A stretch of DNA of 64,000 bases from Auanema rhodensis (taxonomy: Eukaryota; Nematoda; Chromadorea; Rhabditida; Rhabditidae). A program made the position numbers and the translations under genes. The stretch is taken from assembly GCA_964057225.1 (NCBI GenBank), contig OZ059900.1:5962501-6026500 (forward strand). The letters are read 5' to 3'. Positions 52,877 through 64,000 of the stretch are shown here, one piece after another (the first letter of the stretch is position 1; every line of letters starts with the position of its first letter). The notes under the pieces are model-generated. The model saw nothing but the letters and a program-made list of their open reading frames with translations. It did no database searches and had not been told where the DNA came from.

Positions 52877-53115
52877 AAGATCTCTTTCAGATGCACTTGT
52901 GGATTGTCTAAGAATTTTAGATTTTTCACTAATACAACCTCCTCGATATCTTCTAATCCAGAACCTCCTGTGATTGTTGGAATAAGCTTACACTTCATTG
53001 TATTACAATCTTGGCATAACCCTTTTATTATAGAACGTTTCGAGCTTGTTTCAACATTAAATAAGTCAGTAGTATCAGTATATGTTTCACATTTGAAACA
53101 GTATACTAATTCCAT
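52873..53115 (-). CDS. DUF5679-like zinc-ribbon ORF, copy 2
   Basis: The 80-codon frame is identical in translation to the copy at 45240-45482 (CFKC ... CQDC). It lies about 500 bp upstream of, and divergent from, the intact five-exon gene. Retention of two unbroken copies amid broken polymerase and integrase pieces may reflect recent duplication rather than selection. Confidence 0.55.
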   Translation of the reverse strand: MELVYCFKCETYTDTTDLFNVETSSKRSIIKGLCQDCNTMKCKLIPTITGGSGLEDIEEVVLVKNLKFLDNPQVHLKEIF

Positions 53116-53235
53116 AATCTAGAAGTTAAAATTTAAAATTTTTTTTTAATCTTATTTGATTTTGTGAAATAGGGGACGTTGTGTGAAAATGGATGTCTTC
53201 ACTAGAAAATGAATTCACTTCCATCTAGCCATGAC

Positions 53236-53618
53236 CCGCAAACATAGCTACCTCACCTGAATAATTGACTTTCTACACTTGACATCAATGAAATAAGATA
53301 TTTGTTTCGGGCGAGACGCAAACACTTTGTGCTAGAGTGGAAGGGGATAAGAGTGACGCGTGAGCAAAGATGCAGAGAAGGAGAGAGACTGCCAACTCAA
53401 ATTCTTCTATTAACTTTTGTGAATAAAAGAGAGGCTTCAATTTTCTTCTATATAGTTCGCGTGTTCTTTCCAATTTTATTATATTTTGAAACAGCGTTTA
53501 ATTGTAGATGTTATGCTTTATATGTTTTAACAATTTTTTGTTATGGATTAGACTTGCTACGAGATTTTGATTTTTATATTGACGAATATTATTTAACGAT
53601 ATATTGTTTCAGAAAAAA
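53236..53618. other. Upstream flank of the intact five-exon gene
   Basis: 53236-53450 is unique in the window and so is the best place to look for its own promoter. From about 53450 it matches the flanks of the broken copies. A minus frame at 53285-53473 has no supporting features. Confidence 0.5.
53607..53612 (+). promoter_or_regulatory. Candidate trans-splice acceptor
   Basis: TTTCAG ends 6 nt before the ATG of the intact five-exon gene and is preserved in the broken copies (46356-46359 region). This is the usual position of a spliced-leader acceptor, or of a 5' UTR intron end. Confidence 0.45.
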
Positions 53619-54934
53619 ATGGCTAAAGTAGATTTGTCTCGGCTTTGGTATCAATTTCTAGACGCTGCAAAGTGTGGGACTGAAGAAGGAGGAAATCTTA
53701 TTTATAAAGTTGGTTTATGCAAGGTTGCCTTAAACCTGTCGAACAAATTAATTGAATGTGGGTATGATTTCGGAGACCAATATGATTTATGGAAGGAACA
53801 CTTTGACAAAGTTTTTTTTTTTTTGGAAGGCGATGATGATATGATTCAGAGTATGTACTTGCCTATGTTTTCTAAGTTAGAATAATTTTTACAGGAACTG
53901 TGCGTGAATACTTCTTGGGCCTGCATTCTGGAGAAATAACGGATTTCTCGATATACTTTGCATGTAATATAATGTTTATATTGATATAAATACTATTTGT
54001 TTTTAAATTTTTTAACAAACATTATTTTTCAATTTATCTTTTCTTAAGCTATAAAATTGTAATAAAATTCGTTTTTAGATAAAACCGAAGGGACATCAGT
54101 TGGCACTATATGTAACGTCATGGTTTCTGGAATCAGTCGGCGATTCTACATTAAATGCCACCAGAGAAACCCACGTTCTACATCAGTATCGATTGCAAAT
54201 CGACACAACAGCGCAAATGGCCCATTCGTTCAAGAAATTTTTGTATACCAGGTATTCTATTGAAATAATTGAACAAAATTAACATTTTATTTTATTATAT
54301 TATAATATTTGTTTTAATTTATATTTTTAGTTGCTGTCGTTGATCAAAGTCGGCGGTGAAGTTCATTTTCCCCTCCCAATAACCTTCAAAGCCAAGAACG
54401 CTTTATACATTGCAACGGAAGAGATCAACTTCACAATTGCAGAAGAACTGACGGCTGAAACCCTTAATTTCAACGTCATAATTCTGGTGAACTTTCTTGA
54501 ATACTTCCTGCGTTTGGAAGACATCGGTAGAAACGAAAGAAATTACGGACAAAGTGATGAAGGAGAAGCAGTTATTGTAGATTTTTGGTAATTTTTGTTT
54601 TGTTTTAAGTTCTAAATGGAACCTGTTTTATTCCAGGATTACTCTGAAGGACAATTACGAGCTTTCCGATAGCCAAATTTCTGAATTTTGGAGTGAGCTG
54701 TATGAAACTAAATCTGAACAGATCCCTCATGTTTTGAAGATAGTAACCAAAGAGGAAAGAAAGGAAATAATTTATGGAGCGATTGAGAAATGGAATTTAA
54801 TGAATGCAATTGAACAAGCCAAATCAATTGTAGAGGAATTTCTTTTTAAAAATAGAGAAAGATTAGAAACCAGTGGTGATCTCAGTCGATACGTTCGCGA
54901 TGTTAAATCCAATGTAGAGAAATTGCTTAAGTAA
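53619..54934 (+). CDS. Intact five-exon gene of unknown family (possible cargo)
   Basis: 342 aa, exons 53619-53850, 53895-53963, 54079-54251, 54331-54587, 54637-54934, all in phase with canonical sites. There is no signal peptide or membrane helix. Residues about 1-100 begin MAKVDLSRLWYQFLDA and include an acidic patch (LEGDDDMIQ) after a 13-T run. The middle has a conserved-looking block (FVYQLLSLIKVGGEVHF then LYIATEEINF). The last exon is charged and helical (VTKEERKEIIYGAIEKWNLM). I do not recognise the family. Two broken relatives lie in the palindrome arms and virus-like transposon fragments lie directly upstream. It may be a gene carried by the element, or a captured host gene. No evidence allows a role to be assigned. 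Confidence 0.7.
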
Positions 54935-55079
54935 TTTGTTTGTATATCGTTTGTTTGTATAAATGTTACTTATTTGATTAGTTTGTTTGTTTTGTTTTGA
55001 CGTATTTTATCTTGTTATTCCAATTAATGGGGAACCAGTAATTATTCCTTTTGAAAAAACTTGGATCCGTGACAGATCC

Positions 55080-57649
55080 GCTAAAATATTTCTGAAAAAC
55101 TCAACAGTTAAGGAGATATAGCGTTTCAAAGTCAAGGTTTTGACTTTATATCTCCTCTTTAGGAGGCTATAACTTCTATACTAGACCAGATAGGATATTA
55201 AGATTTGGTGAGATGAAAGAGTTCATCTTCCACAATTTGCCCATTCAATCATAAATGAAAAATATTAATTTTTAACTGATTTTAATTTTAGTTATCAGAA
55301 TCGTTTTCTACGTGTCTGTTTTACTTGGTCAACTTAGTTTCAAATCATTTTGTTCGAATTTTCAATTTTCGATCAAATGGTCGAAATCCATGTACTACCC
55401 CCTTACCTACTTTTTCATCAAAGTTGACCATCATCACATGAAATTTTAAGATTTTCACAAGTTTTTTGTTGATTTCCAATTTGAAACAACTTCTAACTTG
55501 AGAGATTTGTAATGAAAGCAGTTCTCCACGAGAATCGGAATAATCACAAGTTTTAGGTTAACAAGATTTGTTGAGCATCTGAATGATTGTTAGATGAGAC
55601 AATCATTTCTTGAACTTTCAAAGTATATTCATTAATTCTTTTCTAATATCTTTAATTCTTATTTTTATAAAATATAATTAAAGAAAAAAACTTAAGAAAA
55701 TCTTAAAATTTCATGTGATGATGGTCAACTTTGATGAAAAAGTAGGTAAGGGGGTAGTACATGGATTTGGACCATTTGATCGAAAATTGAAAATTCGAAC
55801 AAAATGATTTGAAACTAAGTTGACCAAGTAAAACAGACACGTAGAAAACGATTCTGCTAACTAAAATTTCCTCAAATGCCGTCTGAAGGTAGATATGGCC
55901 TTCTGAATGGAAAACATCAAAACATAAAAAGTCTCATAACTCCTTTCAAAGTGAGAATGGAGTTATTTGCTTGTTATATTTGAAATCAGCATTTTAAGCT
56001 CTACCAGAAACTTCTCTCAATTTTTAAAAAACTCGAAATTTTTATTTCTCAAACCGGAAATTGGCCGAATTTTCTATTTTCCAAAATTTCAAACTACTCC
56101 AATCTTCAATGTAGGTAGCTTTTCTAAGAGATCTTTTCACGTAGAGTTCAGATCCGCTAAAATATTTCTGAAAAACTCAACAGTTAAGGAGATATAGCGT
56201 TTCAAAGTCAAGGTTTTGACTTTATATCTCCTCTTTAGGAGGCTATAACTTCTATACTAGACCAGATAGGATATTAAAATTTGGTGAGATGAAAGAATTC
56301 ATCTTCCACAATTTGCCCATTCAATCAAAAATGAAAAATATTAATTTCTAACTGAGCTACGAAGCGGAAAACTTCGAAAAAGAAGATTTTTTACAGTCCA
56401 AATCCATTCGACCGTTTTTTGGATTCTCGATTAGATATTGATTTTCTTAAAAAACAGAGAAAGGTATTGAACTCCGTTACCTAACCTGTAATCCATGCAG
56501 TACACCTTTAGGCCATCCTGCTCATAGTAGTGTATATCATTTCCTGTAGATGAATAGGGAATAATGTTTGTTGTAAACTTAAAAAGTTGAATATTTCAGA
56601 AAGTTTTTGAGAATTTCTTTTTAGTAAACTTCTATCAAGTTTTTGCTGAAATTTTCTGAAGTTGATATCGTATCTTAGAATTGAGTTTTCAGAGATATTT
56701 CAAGATTCAAGTAAGGATAGAGATTTATAGAGAGGAAGAGAGAGAGAGAGAGAGAGATTTTTTGTTTTTATAAATTTCTTGGGGAGGATTTGAACCAATG
56801 AAAGTTTTCAACTAACCTGGAACTCATCAACTACACCAAGATGTTATATTCTTCAATCTATTAATATCAGATATATTTTCAAAAATTCAATAATACATGA
56901 GCAAACTATGAAACAAACTGACAAATGTTTAGAAAAGTTGTCAGTTTATTTTCAAAATGGCTTGTTTTTGTATTCAAACATTTCAAATTTAATCATGTAA
57001 TGAAGAAAAAAAATATTATCCAAACTTTCAAATATTATTTAATTTCAAAGTATACACTGTATGAGTCTGAAGTCATCGATTTCAAAGTCTGTTCCCACCA
57101 AACTCACTGAAACAAATGAACTACACAAATATGTTATGCACACTGTGTCCCATAAAGTAAATATGAAGTAAACAATGAACAATTATATTTTAGTTTCTTT
57201 TCGTCATAAATATTACAATAATTTTAGAATTTATTTTTGTCATTGAATTTTGATTATTTAGCCTTTTATCAGACGAAAAAGTGAAAAACAGTCGTACTTC
57301 TTGGAATTTATAATGATGTTCATATCTTTCATATTCTTGAATGAGATCAGTTTGTTTTTGAGAAATAATTCAAAAAATAACAGAACATTTATCTTCAAAA
57401 ATTGTAAATGGGATATACACAAAAAGAAAACATAGGAAAGACATAAACTACAAATCAGATAAATGTATCGTAAATTGGCAGACGCAAAAATACAGTTGGA
57501 AAAAAAATGGCACCATACAATAACTTTCTAATATCTTTTTCTGTAGATACATAGTAATCAATATAACATTTTACAGCTATCAACTAATCGATTTGGCTTT
57601 CTAATAATTTGTTCAATTAAGAATAAGTTTAAAAAGAGGAGGTAGTTTA
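55080..57649. repeat. Third, diverged copy of the ~2-kb inverted-repeat module
   Basis: A short left arm (55285-55467), spacer (55468-55683) and full right arm (55684-57649) matching 39281-41460 in the same orientation but with many more substitutions. The stretch at 55082-55260 recurs at 56153-56345. It runs directly into the 3' end of the EPG-7-like gene, as 41460 runs into the copy of that end. Confidence 0.82.
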
Positions 57650-57853
57650 GAAACGAATCATCTTCAATGACAGTCATTATTGACACTAAAATCAGGCAAG
57701 AATTGTTGCAAACACTAGATAAGGAACTGATGTGATATGAAATTTAAAATATAATAATAGTTAACATACACTTCTAGAACATACATATAGTATTTGCATT
57801 TGTCATAAATATGAGAAATATAGTATTAATAACATTTACATCAAACTATTGCA

Positions 57854-60800
57854 TCATGTGTCCACTCTTGCAGTGGATTGACCTCTGACATCCAATAAAA
57901 CAGAAGAAACATCTACGCGATATACCCGAGTATCGAGAGCAAGATTATACCTTGAGTATTATAAAAACAACGTAAATAATATCAAAATCATTGAACTAAC
58001 CTATTATTCACTTTCTTGATAACACACAAATCAAGGCTATTGACACGTCCAAGGAACCATGTTCTAACTGGACCATTCGGTGACATAAGATTCATACGTC
58101 GTAAACTGGACTCTTTCACAAAATGAAGATAGGGTGATGAGCTGAACAAGAGGAAAGCTTGATAGCGCTCATCATAAACAATAAGAACAGTAGCTCCTTC
58201 CGAAATATCATGCAAAGATATCATCATTTCCATAGAACGAAAGTCTTCAAAGAGTAAAGTAAGTACGTTACTTATATATATATTTATATTAAAACTCACT
58301 TAGTTTTGTCTGTGTTGTTTTATCTCCATTGTCTAAAGCTTCATTAGAACAGGTAATTTTACTAAAATGAACTAAAATGAGAAGACCTTAAAAGTAGTAA
58401 CAATACCTTTGTTGCATGAAATCGGAATCCCTTTTTTCATACATTACAGATTTACCCATGACACTTTCAGAATTACCAAGAAACAGCACTAAAAATAAAA
58501 ATATATGTAAATTTGAATGAGCATCAACTTTACTAGAAGTGCTGATTGATGCTTCACGTGTCAGTTTTGCTCGAGAATCAGTGATATTTTGGAGTTGCTG
58601 ATTTTCTTCTTGATTATTCATTGTTGAAGTAAACATATTCAACTCGAGCGTTTTTGCTTCCAACAACTTTTTCAATTCAGCAATTTCTTCGCTTTGTTTC
58701 TAGAAACAAAAATTTAGTTCACATTCATCACTTTTTAAGCATCATACAGCAATGATGTTTTTTAACTCAGCTGTATTAGCAACAACATCAGCATTTCCGT
58801 TCTCATCCTCTGGCTCAATGATTTTTTTCTGAAAAGGGAGAAAATAAGCCATGACTTTGGATTATATATCTCGGAGTACCTTGGTTTCATTTCTTTCTTG
58901 TTGAACGCGATAGTTTTTTGAAATCTCCACGATACTTTCAATGTCCGAAAGTATGGTAGATGTATTATTTTTAAAATCTGTTTTCAAATCATTTAGTTCC
59001 TTTGTGAGATCATTAACTTCTATTTTGAAATTAGATAGTGTTTCCCTCGGGATATTGGAGAAATAAAGAGAGCTTTGACTTTCCTGATTCTGAAATGAGA
59101 TATAAAATAAGACCAAATATCTTATCAGACCTTGAAAACTGGATTGAATCCTACAGAGCATTTCGGATCAGATAAAGACAAACGATTTGCAAAATGAGAA
59201 CAGACAGATGATACATCAAAGGTTTCCTAGAAAATCCAAAACAATTTTAATATACGCTGAAATCTTCATACCCTGCTCGAAGCTTTAGAAGTTGTTGGAG
59301 TATCAGGAACTGTTTGCAAAGCTCGATCGTTAAGACATTCGATTCTGAAAATCAAAACGATAAAACTTGAGAGAAAATCGGAAAACTTACTGTTGAATAA
59401 CTTTTTGAACTGTTTCTGTTACTTCAACATTCACTTGCCCTTTGATTGATTCGCAATCTTCACTCAATATTTCCAGATAATTTTCATCCAATGGCGGCAT
59501 TTCGGTATCAAATTGAGCAACATTGTTTTGATAAAACTCGGGAAAGGAATCAGTTAGACCTTCAAACTATTCATATTTTTTTAATTGAATACAAAATACC
59601 TCTAAACAAAACTCTAAGAAAATGATTATTCATTGTTTTAGCAAAATCATCTCGTCGCTGTTTCTCTTCTTCAAAGAGCTTATCACAGAGCTTGATATAC
59701 GATGTTTGCCATTCAACAAAATGCCGTCGTAGCACGTTTCGACGAACAATTTCAGTAACTCCAGAAACAAAGATATTCGGCACTGCCTGAAGTCGGGAAA
59801 CTAGATATGTAATAACGTAGAACTGGAGTATACTTCTATTTTATCAATTAAATCCATTCGTTTGTCTAATCCTTCATATCTCTCATTGAATAATGTCATT
59901 TCATTGTTGGCTCGATTCAATCGATCATATGCCTTAACAAACGCCTTGATACAGATATTAAGAATGAAACATACTGTTATAATCCATCCATGTATGCGTG
60001 CATTAATATTGGCTATTAACTCTTCTTTTGATTTTCTGAATGTTATACAATATTCTTTTAATTTTCGCAAATCTTGGAAAATAGAGTCAGTTGTTCTCAT
60101 GTAGTCGTCCACTTTAGCCTGAATAGAAAACTCAGATACTGTATAGAATAATAATACATACATGAATCATATTCGTATCGCTGATTGGAGGCGCAGGCGA
60201 TGTCATATATTGTATATTTTGCTTTATTCTATCCAATATTTCTAAATCATCAAACTTTTTATTATGAAAGATTTATTGATCAGGGTACCTGATGCTTTAA
60301 CTTGGTTTTGTTTTAAGTTTTGCATACGCCTGGTGATTCCACAGATGTCACGTAAATCTCGATTTTTTGTTTGATCATCAACAAAATTAATTTTATCCAG
60401 TACCGGCTTGTCACCCGAATCTTTCATCTGAAACTTTGATAATGAAAAACAAAAGCTTAATGGAACTAAACATACAGTGCCATACTGATCCAATAACTGC
60501 TGAATTAAATCTTCCAAACAATTATTTGGGTCTGACATATCAAGCCAATCATAGAGGCTTAATGATTTTAAGCCAGCTGTAGTACGCATTCCTTTAGAAT
60601 GAGCAAGAAGTTTAGCCGGCAATATAATCTAAGCTACGAATTTGTGAAAATGAAAAAATTAGTATCATTACTTGTTTCAGAATATTCAAGCAATCAGAAT
60701 AACATTTTCCCAACCTATGAGCTTTGCTCAATTGAAGGTCTAACTGAAAAATTAAACAATCAATAAATAGAGTGATTTGAGTCCTACTGAATCATATTTT

Positions 60801-61658
60801 TTTTTGAAATTCCTATATTTCTTCTTCGTCAAGTTCAATGTATTCTCGATGTTACACATAATTGCTTGCCAACTCTTCAAAATTTAATAAATAGATACCT
60901 TGCTATCTTGAAAACAAAAATACCATTGTTAATAACGTATGATCGTTAACTAATTGATTACACCAATCATATATCAGAACTGCAGTTTTGCCGCAATGAT
61001 CAAGAGTAATATTTGGCAAATCCGTGAAGATCTCATTGATATTACCTGTATTTTTTATCCGCATCGTCTATCAAATATAATTAAGAACTACTAGTTCAGC
61101 ATATTAGTTACCTTTTCAATAGCAGCATCAACAGTGTCAGCAATTTCTTTCAAATCGCCCTTATACATCATTTCAGCGTTATTATCTCGACGTCTCTGCT
61201 CATAAATGAAAAATGGACTTTTATCTGCTCCTGAAGTTAAAAAATTTTTTATTTACATGATTATTATTAAGATAAAAGTCACCTCCATGATTAGCATAGT
61301 CTTGCAACTTTTTGTCAAATTCAACTAAAACTCCATCATTTAACATCCATATCTGTTAGAAATAAAGAGTTTGAAGTTTTTCAAAAATAAATTTACCTGA
61401 TCTTTAATAGCTATGCGAACTTCTCGCTCTATCTTTTCCTGCACACTTCCCAATGTTTGTAGAGTTCCCTAGAATAAGAGATCAATATTTTTGAATACTT
61501 GTTATTTTAGTTAATTTTAATGAAATTATGAATTTATAATATTTTTAAAAGAGTTTTTTCATACGCTTGTAATATCAGAAAACAACGATAACTCAACATA
61601 CTATTTCAAATGTGAGCAGATGGCCCTTATTCACATAAAACACTTTAATTTGCTCCAT
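57854..61658 (-). CDS. epg-7: RB1CC1/FIP200/ATG11-like autophagy scaffold
   Basis: Scaffold that links selective-autophagy receptors to the autophagy initiation complex. 23 exons, 900 aa, all in phase: 61602-61658, 61397-61468, 61283-61352, 61112-61230, 60924-61067, 60788-60874, 60672-60743, 60476-60628, 60289-60427, 60162-60241, 59975-60118, 59834-59932, 59600-59786, 59391-59559, 59272-59344, 59131-59226, 58880-59089, 58748-58828, 58534-58699, 58407-58488, 58300-58361, 58001-58244, 57854-57950. N-terminal ubiquitin-like fold (MEQIKVFYVNKGHLLTFEI), helical ATG17-like middle (SLYDWLDMSD, RRHFVEWQTSY, FLRVLFRGLTD), a coiled coil, and the C-terminal claw domain (GATVLIVYDERYQAFLLF, WFLGRV, RVYRVDVSS). 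The 42-nt intron 59933-59974 is inferred from similarity. The 3' end is copied into the neighbouring palindrome. Confidence 0.9.
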
Positions 61659-61682
61659 TTTATCACAGCTTTCATAAAGAAC

Positions 61683-61694
61683 CTGAAAAAAAAA
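61683..61694 (-). promoter_or_regulatory. Candidate trans-splice acceptor of epg-7-like gene
   Basis: On the minus strand a poly-T tract ending in CAG lies 24 nt upstream of the start codon with no upstream coding exon, as expected for spliced-leader addition. Confidence 0.5.
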
Positions 61695-62323
61695 ACTTAT
61701 AAAATAATGTATAAAACATGCATTATGAATATAAATAATAAGCAGATAATATAAATATAATATTATATATTATATATTATAATGTCGACAAGAAAATACA
61801 AATAACGATCTTATGACATTAAAGTCGTGATTGCGTACAAATCCAGCAACGCCGACATTTCTCACTGCACGCGCATGTACTTTGTGAAGTCAAGGTAATT
61901 GTACTTTGGATATTATTGAATAACTCTTAAAATAATATGAATAGCAAAATAACTGTTAATAATTATATTTATATTATTTCTTTTTTTAGTTATGATTAAA
62001 ATTATTTTTACAAAATGTTGATAACAAAATTCAATACAAAAAAAACATTTTTGATGTAGCATTGAGTAAGAAGTGGAACGGTTACATGGATGATATCTCA
62101 AATAAACATTTAATATACAGTACGCATAATTGCATTACAGCATGTTTCAATCGTCTATATTATTCAGTAGTTTATGAAATTTCCTATTATTCTTACTTGA
62201 ATATTCTATATAATAGTATTATAAAAGAGATAAATTACCAAAAATATTTATTAAAAACTAATAAATGCTATTTAGAAATATGATGCACAGTGTAAAACAT
62301 TAAAGCTATTATAATCATTTGAA
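61695..62323. other. Intergenic spacer
   Basis: AT-rich, with an ATATAATATTATATATTATA stretch near 61750-61782. A 73-codon plus frame at 62062-62283 is Tyr/Asn/Ile-rich, with no motif or splice support. Confidence 0.55.
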
Positions 62324-64000
62324 TTATTCTTGTTTGTTCTCCACTTTTCTTTTCGAATTTCTAATTCCAAGCTTTTGTACGAGCATATTAAGCATATAAA
62401 TTGGAAAAACAATGAGTAACAGCCAATAGTAAAGACAGGACCAAAATCTACAAAAGAATGATTACGATATTGATACTTATTTGAAAATAAAGTACATACC
62501 GATGAACATCATGGAAGTTTTTGAGTAAAAACCCTGTGGCTAACATATCAAAGCCTCTAGAACGTAAAGTTAACCAGTAAATCCATCTGAATACCGGATG
62601 GCGATTTCCGTTTTTATCAGCAGGTATGTAACTAAATATAATACCATCCATAGCAAAGCACATAGGAACAATCAAGAATGACCTAGATAAATTATTAAGA
62701 AAATAAAGCTTATTCAACCAAATTACATAAAATATCCAGCATAAGTTCCATGCCATAAAGCAGAAACGAACATGGTTAGCTCAGTTCTGAAAGAGAAATT
62801 GATATCATTATCTAACGTCTACTGAAACTTAAAAACCTATATGCTTTAGAAGTTCTACCATAAACGTAAAGAGCAAGCCAAGTTTGTACTGATTTGTTCC
62901 ATGCACGAACTCCATTTCTATATCCATCACTGAATTCAACCTAAAAAGAAATGAATCAAGCATTTGGAGGTTTTCAAAATTACCTGATAAATATCAAGAT
63001 TATCAATGGCTTTTGTATCAAATTCTTGTGTTTTATCAATCAGGAGCGCTCTGCCAATATTGCATAATCAAAAACAATTTTAAAGTAGAACTTACTCAAT
63101 ATTTTCTGTATCACGTGGCCCAACAACGATAGCTGGTTTGGATCTTGTTGGATAAATACCAATACCCAACGTTACACATATGCTCTCAGAAATCGCCCAA
63201 GCACTTTAATACAGAGCTGTTGAATGAAAATAGTTTCGAAATTACCTATAAACCCGCCCTCTGAATGCTACAAAAACAGCAGCTGCATAAATAAGATGAT
63301 AAAAGAAAGACCATGACAATATAACATCACTTCTTAATCCCTAAATTAATGAATAATGTATTTCCATGCTCAAAAACTCTTAAACCTACATCTAGTGGAA
63401 AGAAGTAGTTCGATAGAACAAACATGGGAACTGACCAAAATAGTCTCTTTAATCTCCAACTGATTTCATTTATCGGGGAAACTTCATTTTTCAGTAAAAT
63501 TGTGAGAGAATCCATATACATTGTGTATGTGTAATATGGTCCTCAAAAAAGTTCTCATTCAGTCTCATCTGAGTTACAAGTATGGAAAGTACCTGTGAAT
63601 AATCCACAGAAATGATACAAGTAGTTGAAAATTTCGAGCATATTAGGCTCGCAAGGAATATAGCGAAGCGGACGAGATTCTTTGTCTGTTTTAGCACCGT
63701 TTTTTATGGCTTTTCTCTTGTCAGATATTTCAAAAGATATTCCTACTGCCTAGAATCAATCAAAATGCACCTTTTCATAATAGTTGAAAGATGAATTTTT
63801 CAAATTTTGACAATGCTTACGCGAAGTGTCATTATAAGTTGAACAACATTTGTATGACTAGCTAGTTCAGCTACGTCAATGTATAAATGAAGTACACGTA
63901 GCAATATTATATAACAAAAAGATCCAACAAAAACAGTTAACGGTAATATTCTGTAAGAATCATTATAATCAGGCCGAACTATACTTCACTTACCTATTAG
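62324..64000 (-). CDS. mboa-7: MBOAT7-type lysophosphatidylinositol acyltransferase (5' cut)
   Basis: Endoplasmic-reticulum membrane acyltransferase that puts polyunsaturated acyl chains on lysophosphatidylinositol. About 395 residues in the window; exons 63994-64000 (continues beyond), 63821-63950, 63593-63749, 63390-63541, 63246-63340, 63096-63203, 62984-63050, 62837-62940, 62727-62786, 62500-62682, 62324-62447, all in phase. The family's catalytic Asn lies in RAWNKSVQTWLALYVY and the His in SALWHGTYAGYF. Other family-like segments are GPYYTYTMYMDSL, the substrate-side hydrophobic helices and the C-terminal RSRGFDMLATGFLL. The tail ends in a basic stretch (RNSKRKVENKQE). Its 3' end faces the epg-7-like promoter, about 660 bp away. 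Only roughly the first 55-60 residues are missing. Confidence 0.9.

Larger units (their letters stand above)
52628..53235. repeat. 608-bp direct repeat, copy 2
   Basis: Same content and orientation as 44995-45602. Its left 111 bases also belong to the outer right arm. Confidence 0.88.

Noticed and set aside
57988-58299. 103-codon frame as a separate small gene
   Set aside because: It is the EPG-7-like claw-domain exon (58001-58244) plus adjoining intron.

Overview
The window is nuclear DNA of a nematode, most likely a rhabditid near Caenorhabditis. The signs are many 40-50 nt introns with TTTCAG-type acceptors, AT-rich spacers, probable trans-splice acceptors just upstream of start codons, and genes whose best-known relatives are worm fasn-1, epg-7 and mboa-7. 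All gene models were assembled by eye from splice sites and reading phase. Family names come from recognised motifs, not from a database search.

Layout. 1-8072 is the 3' part of a multidomain animal-type fatty acid synthase (FAS), cut by the window edge. 8716-10056 (minus) is a small coiled-coil gene with an RFX/X-box-like site upstream. 11472-15599 is a myosin-light-chain-kinase/titin-type protein kinase with a long basic tail. 16046-16292 (minus) and 17564-17772 are two tiny two-exon genes for single-pass membrane proteins. 18529-27467 is a second, complete FAS gene (22 exons, 2603 aa), nearly identical to the first over long stretches including introns. 28073-37118 is a giant modular gene (about 2200 aa, every intron phase 0) made of 34-residue exons and then a 327-bp two-exon unit repeated 17 times, ordered into a four-unit higher-order repeat.

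37069-57923 is a mosaic built from a nested quasi-palindrome: outer arms of about 7.1 kb (37069-44218 and 45613-52738), each containing its own inverted repeat of about 2 kb. It carries broken Maverick/Polinton-like pieces (protein-primed DNA polymerase B, an integrase N-terminal piece, a DUF5679-like zinc-ribbon ORF), mariner transposase relics, and three copies of an unrecognised five-exon gene, of which only 53619-54934 is intact. The mosaic also holds copies of the 3' ends of both flanking convergent genes.

57854-61658 (minus) is an RB1CC1/FIP200/EPG-7 autophagy scaffold (23 exons, 900 aa). 62324-64000 (minus) is most of an MBOAT7-type lysophosphatidylinositol acyltransferase, cut by the window edge.

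How the parts relate: FAS and MBOAT7 both act in lipid metabolism, but nothing here shows coordinated regulation. The most unusual biology is (i) the doubled FAS gene kept similar by apparent gene conversion around other genes, (ii) the higher-order coding repeat, and (iii) the nested palindrome of virus-like transposon debris with one surviving intact gene. The main caveat for (ii) and (iii) is possible assembly error, which long reads would settle.
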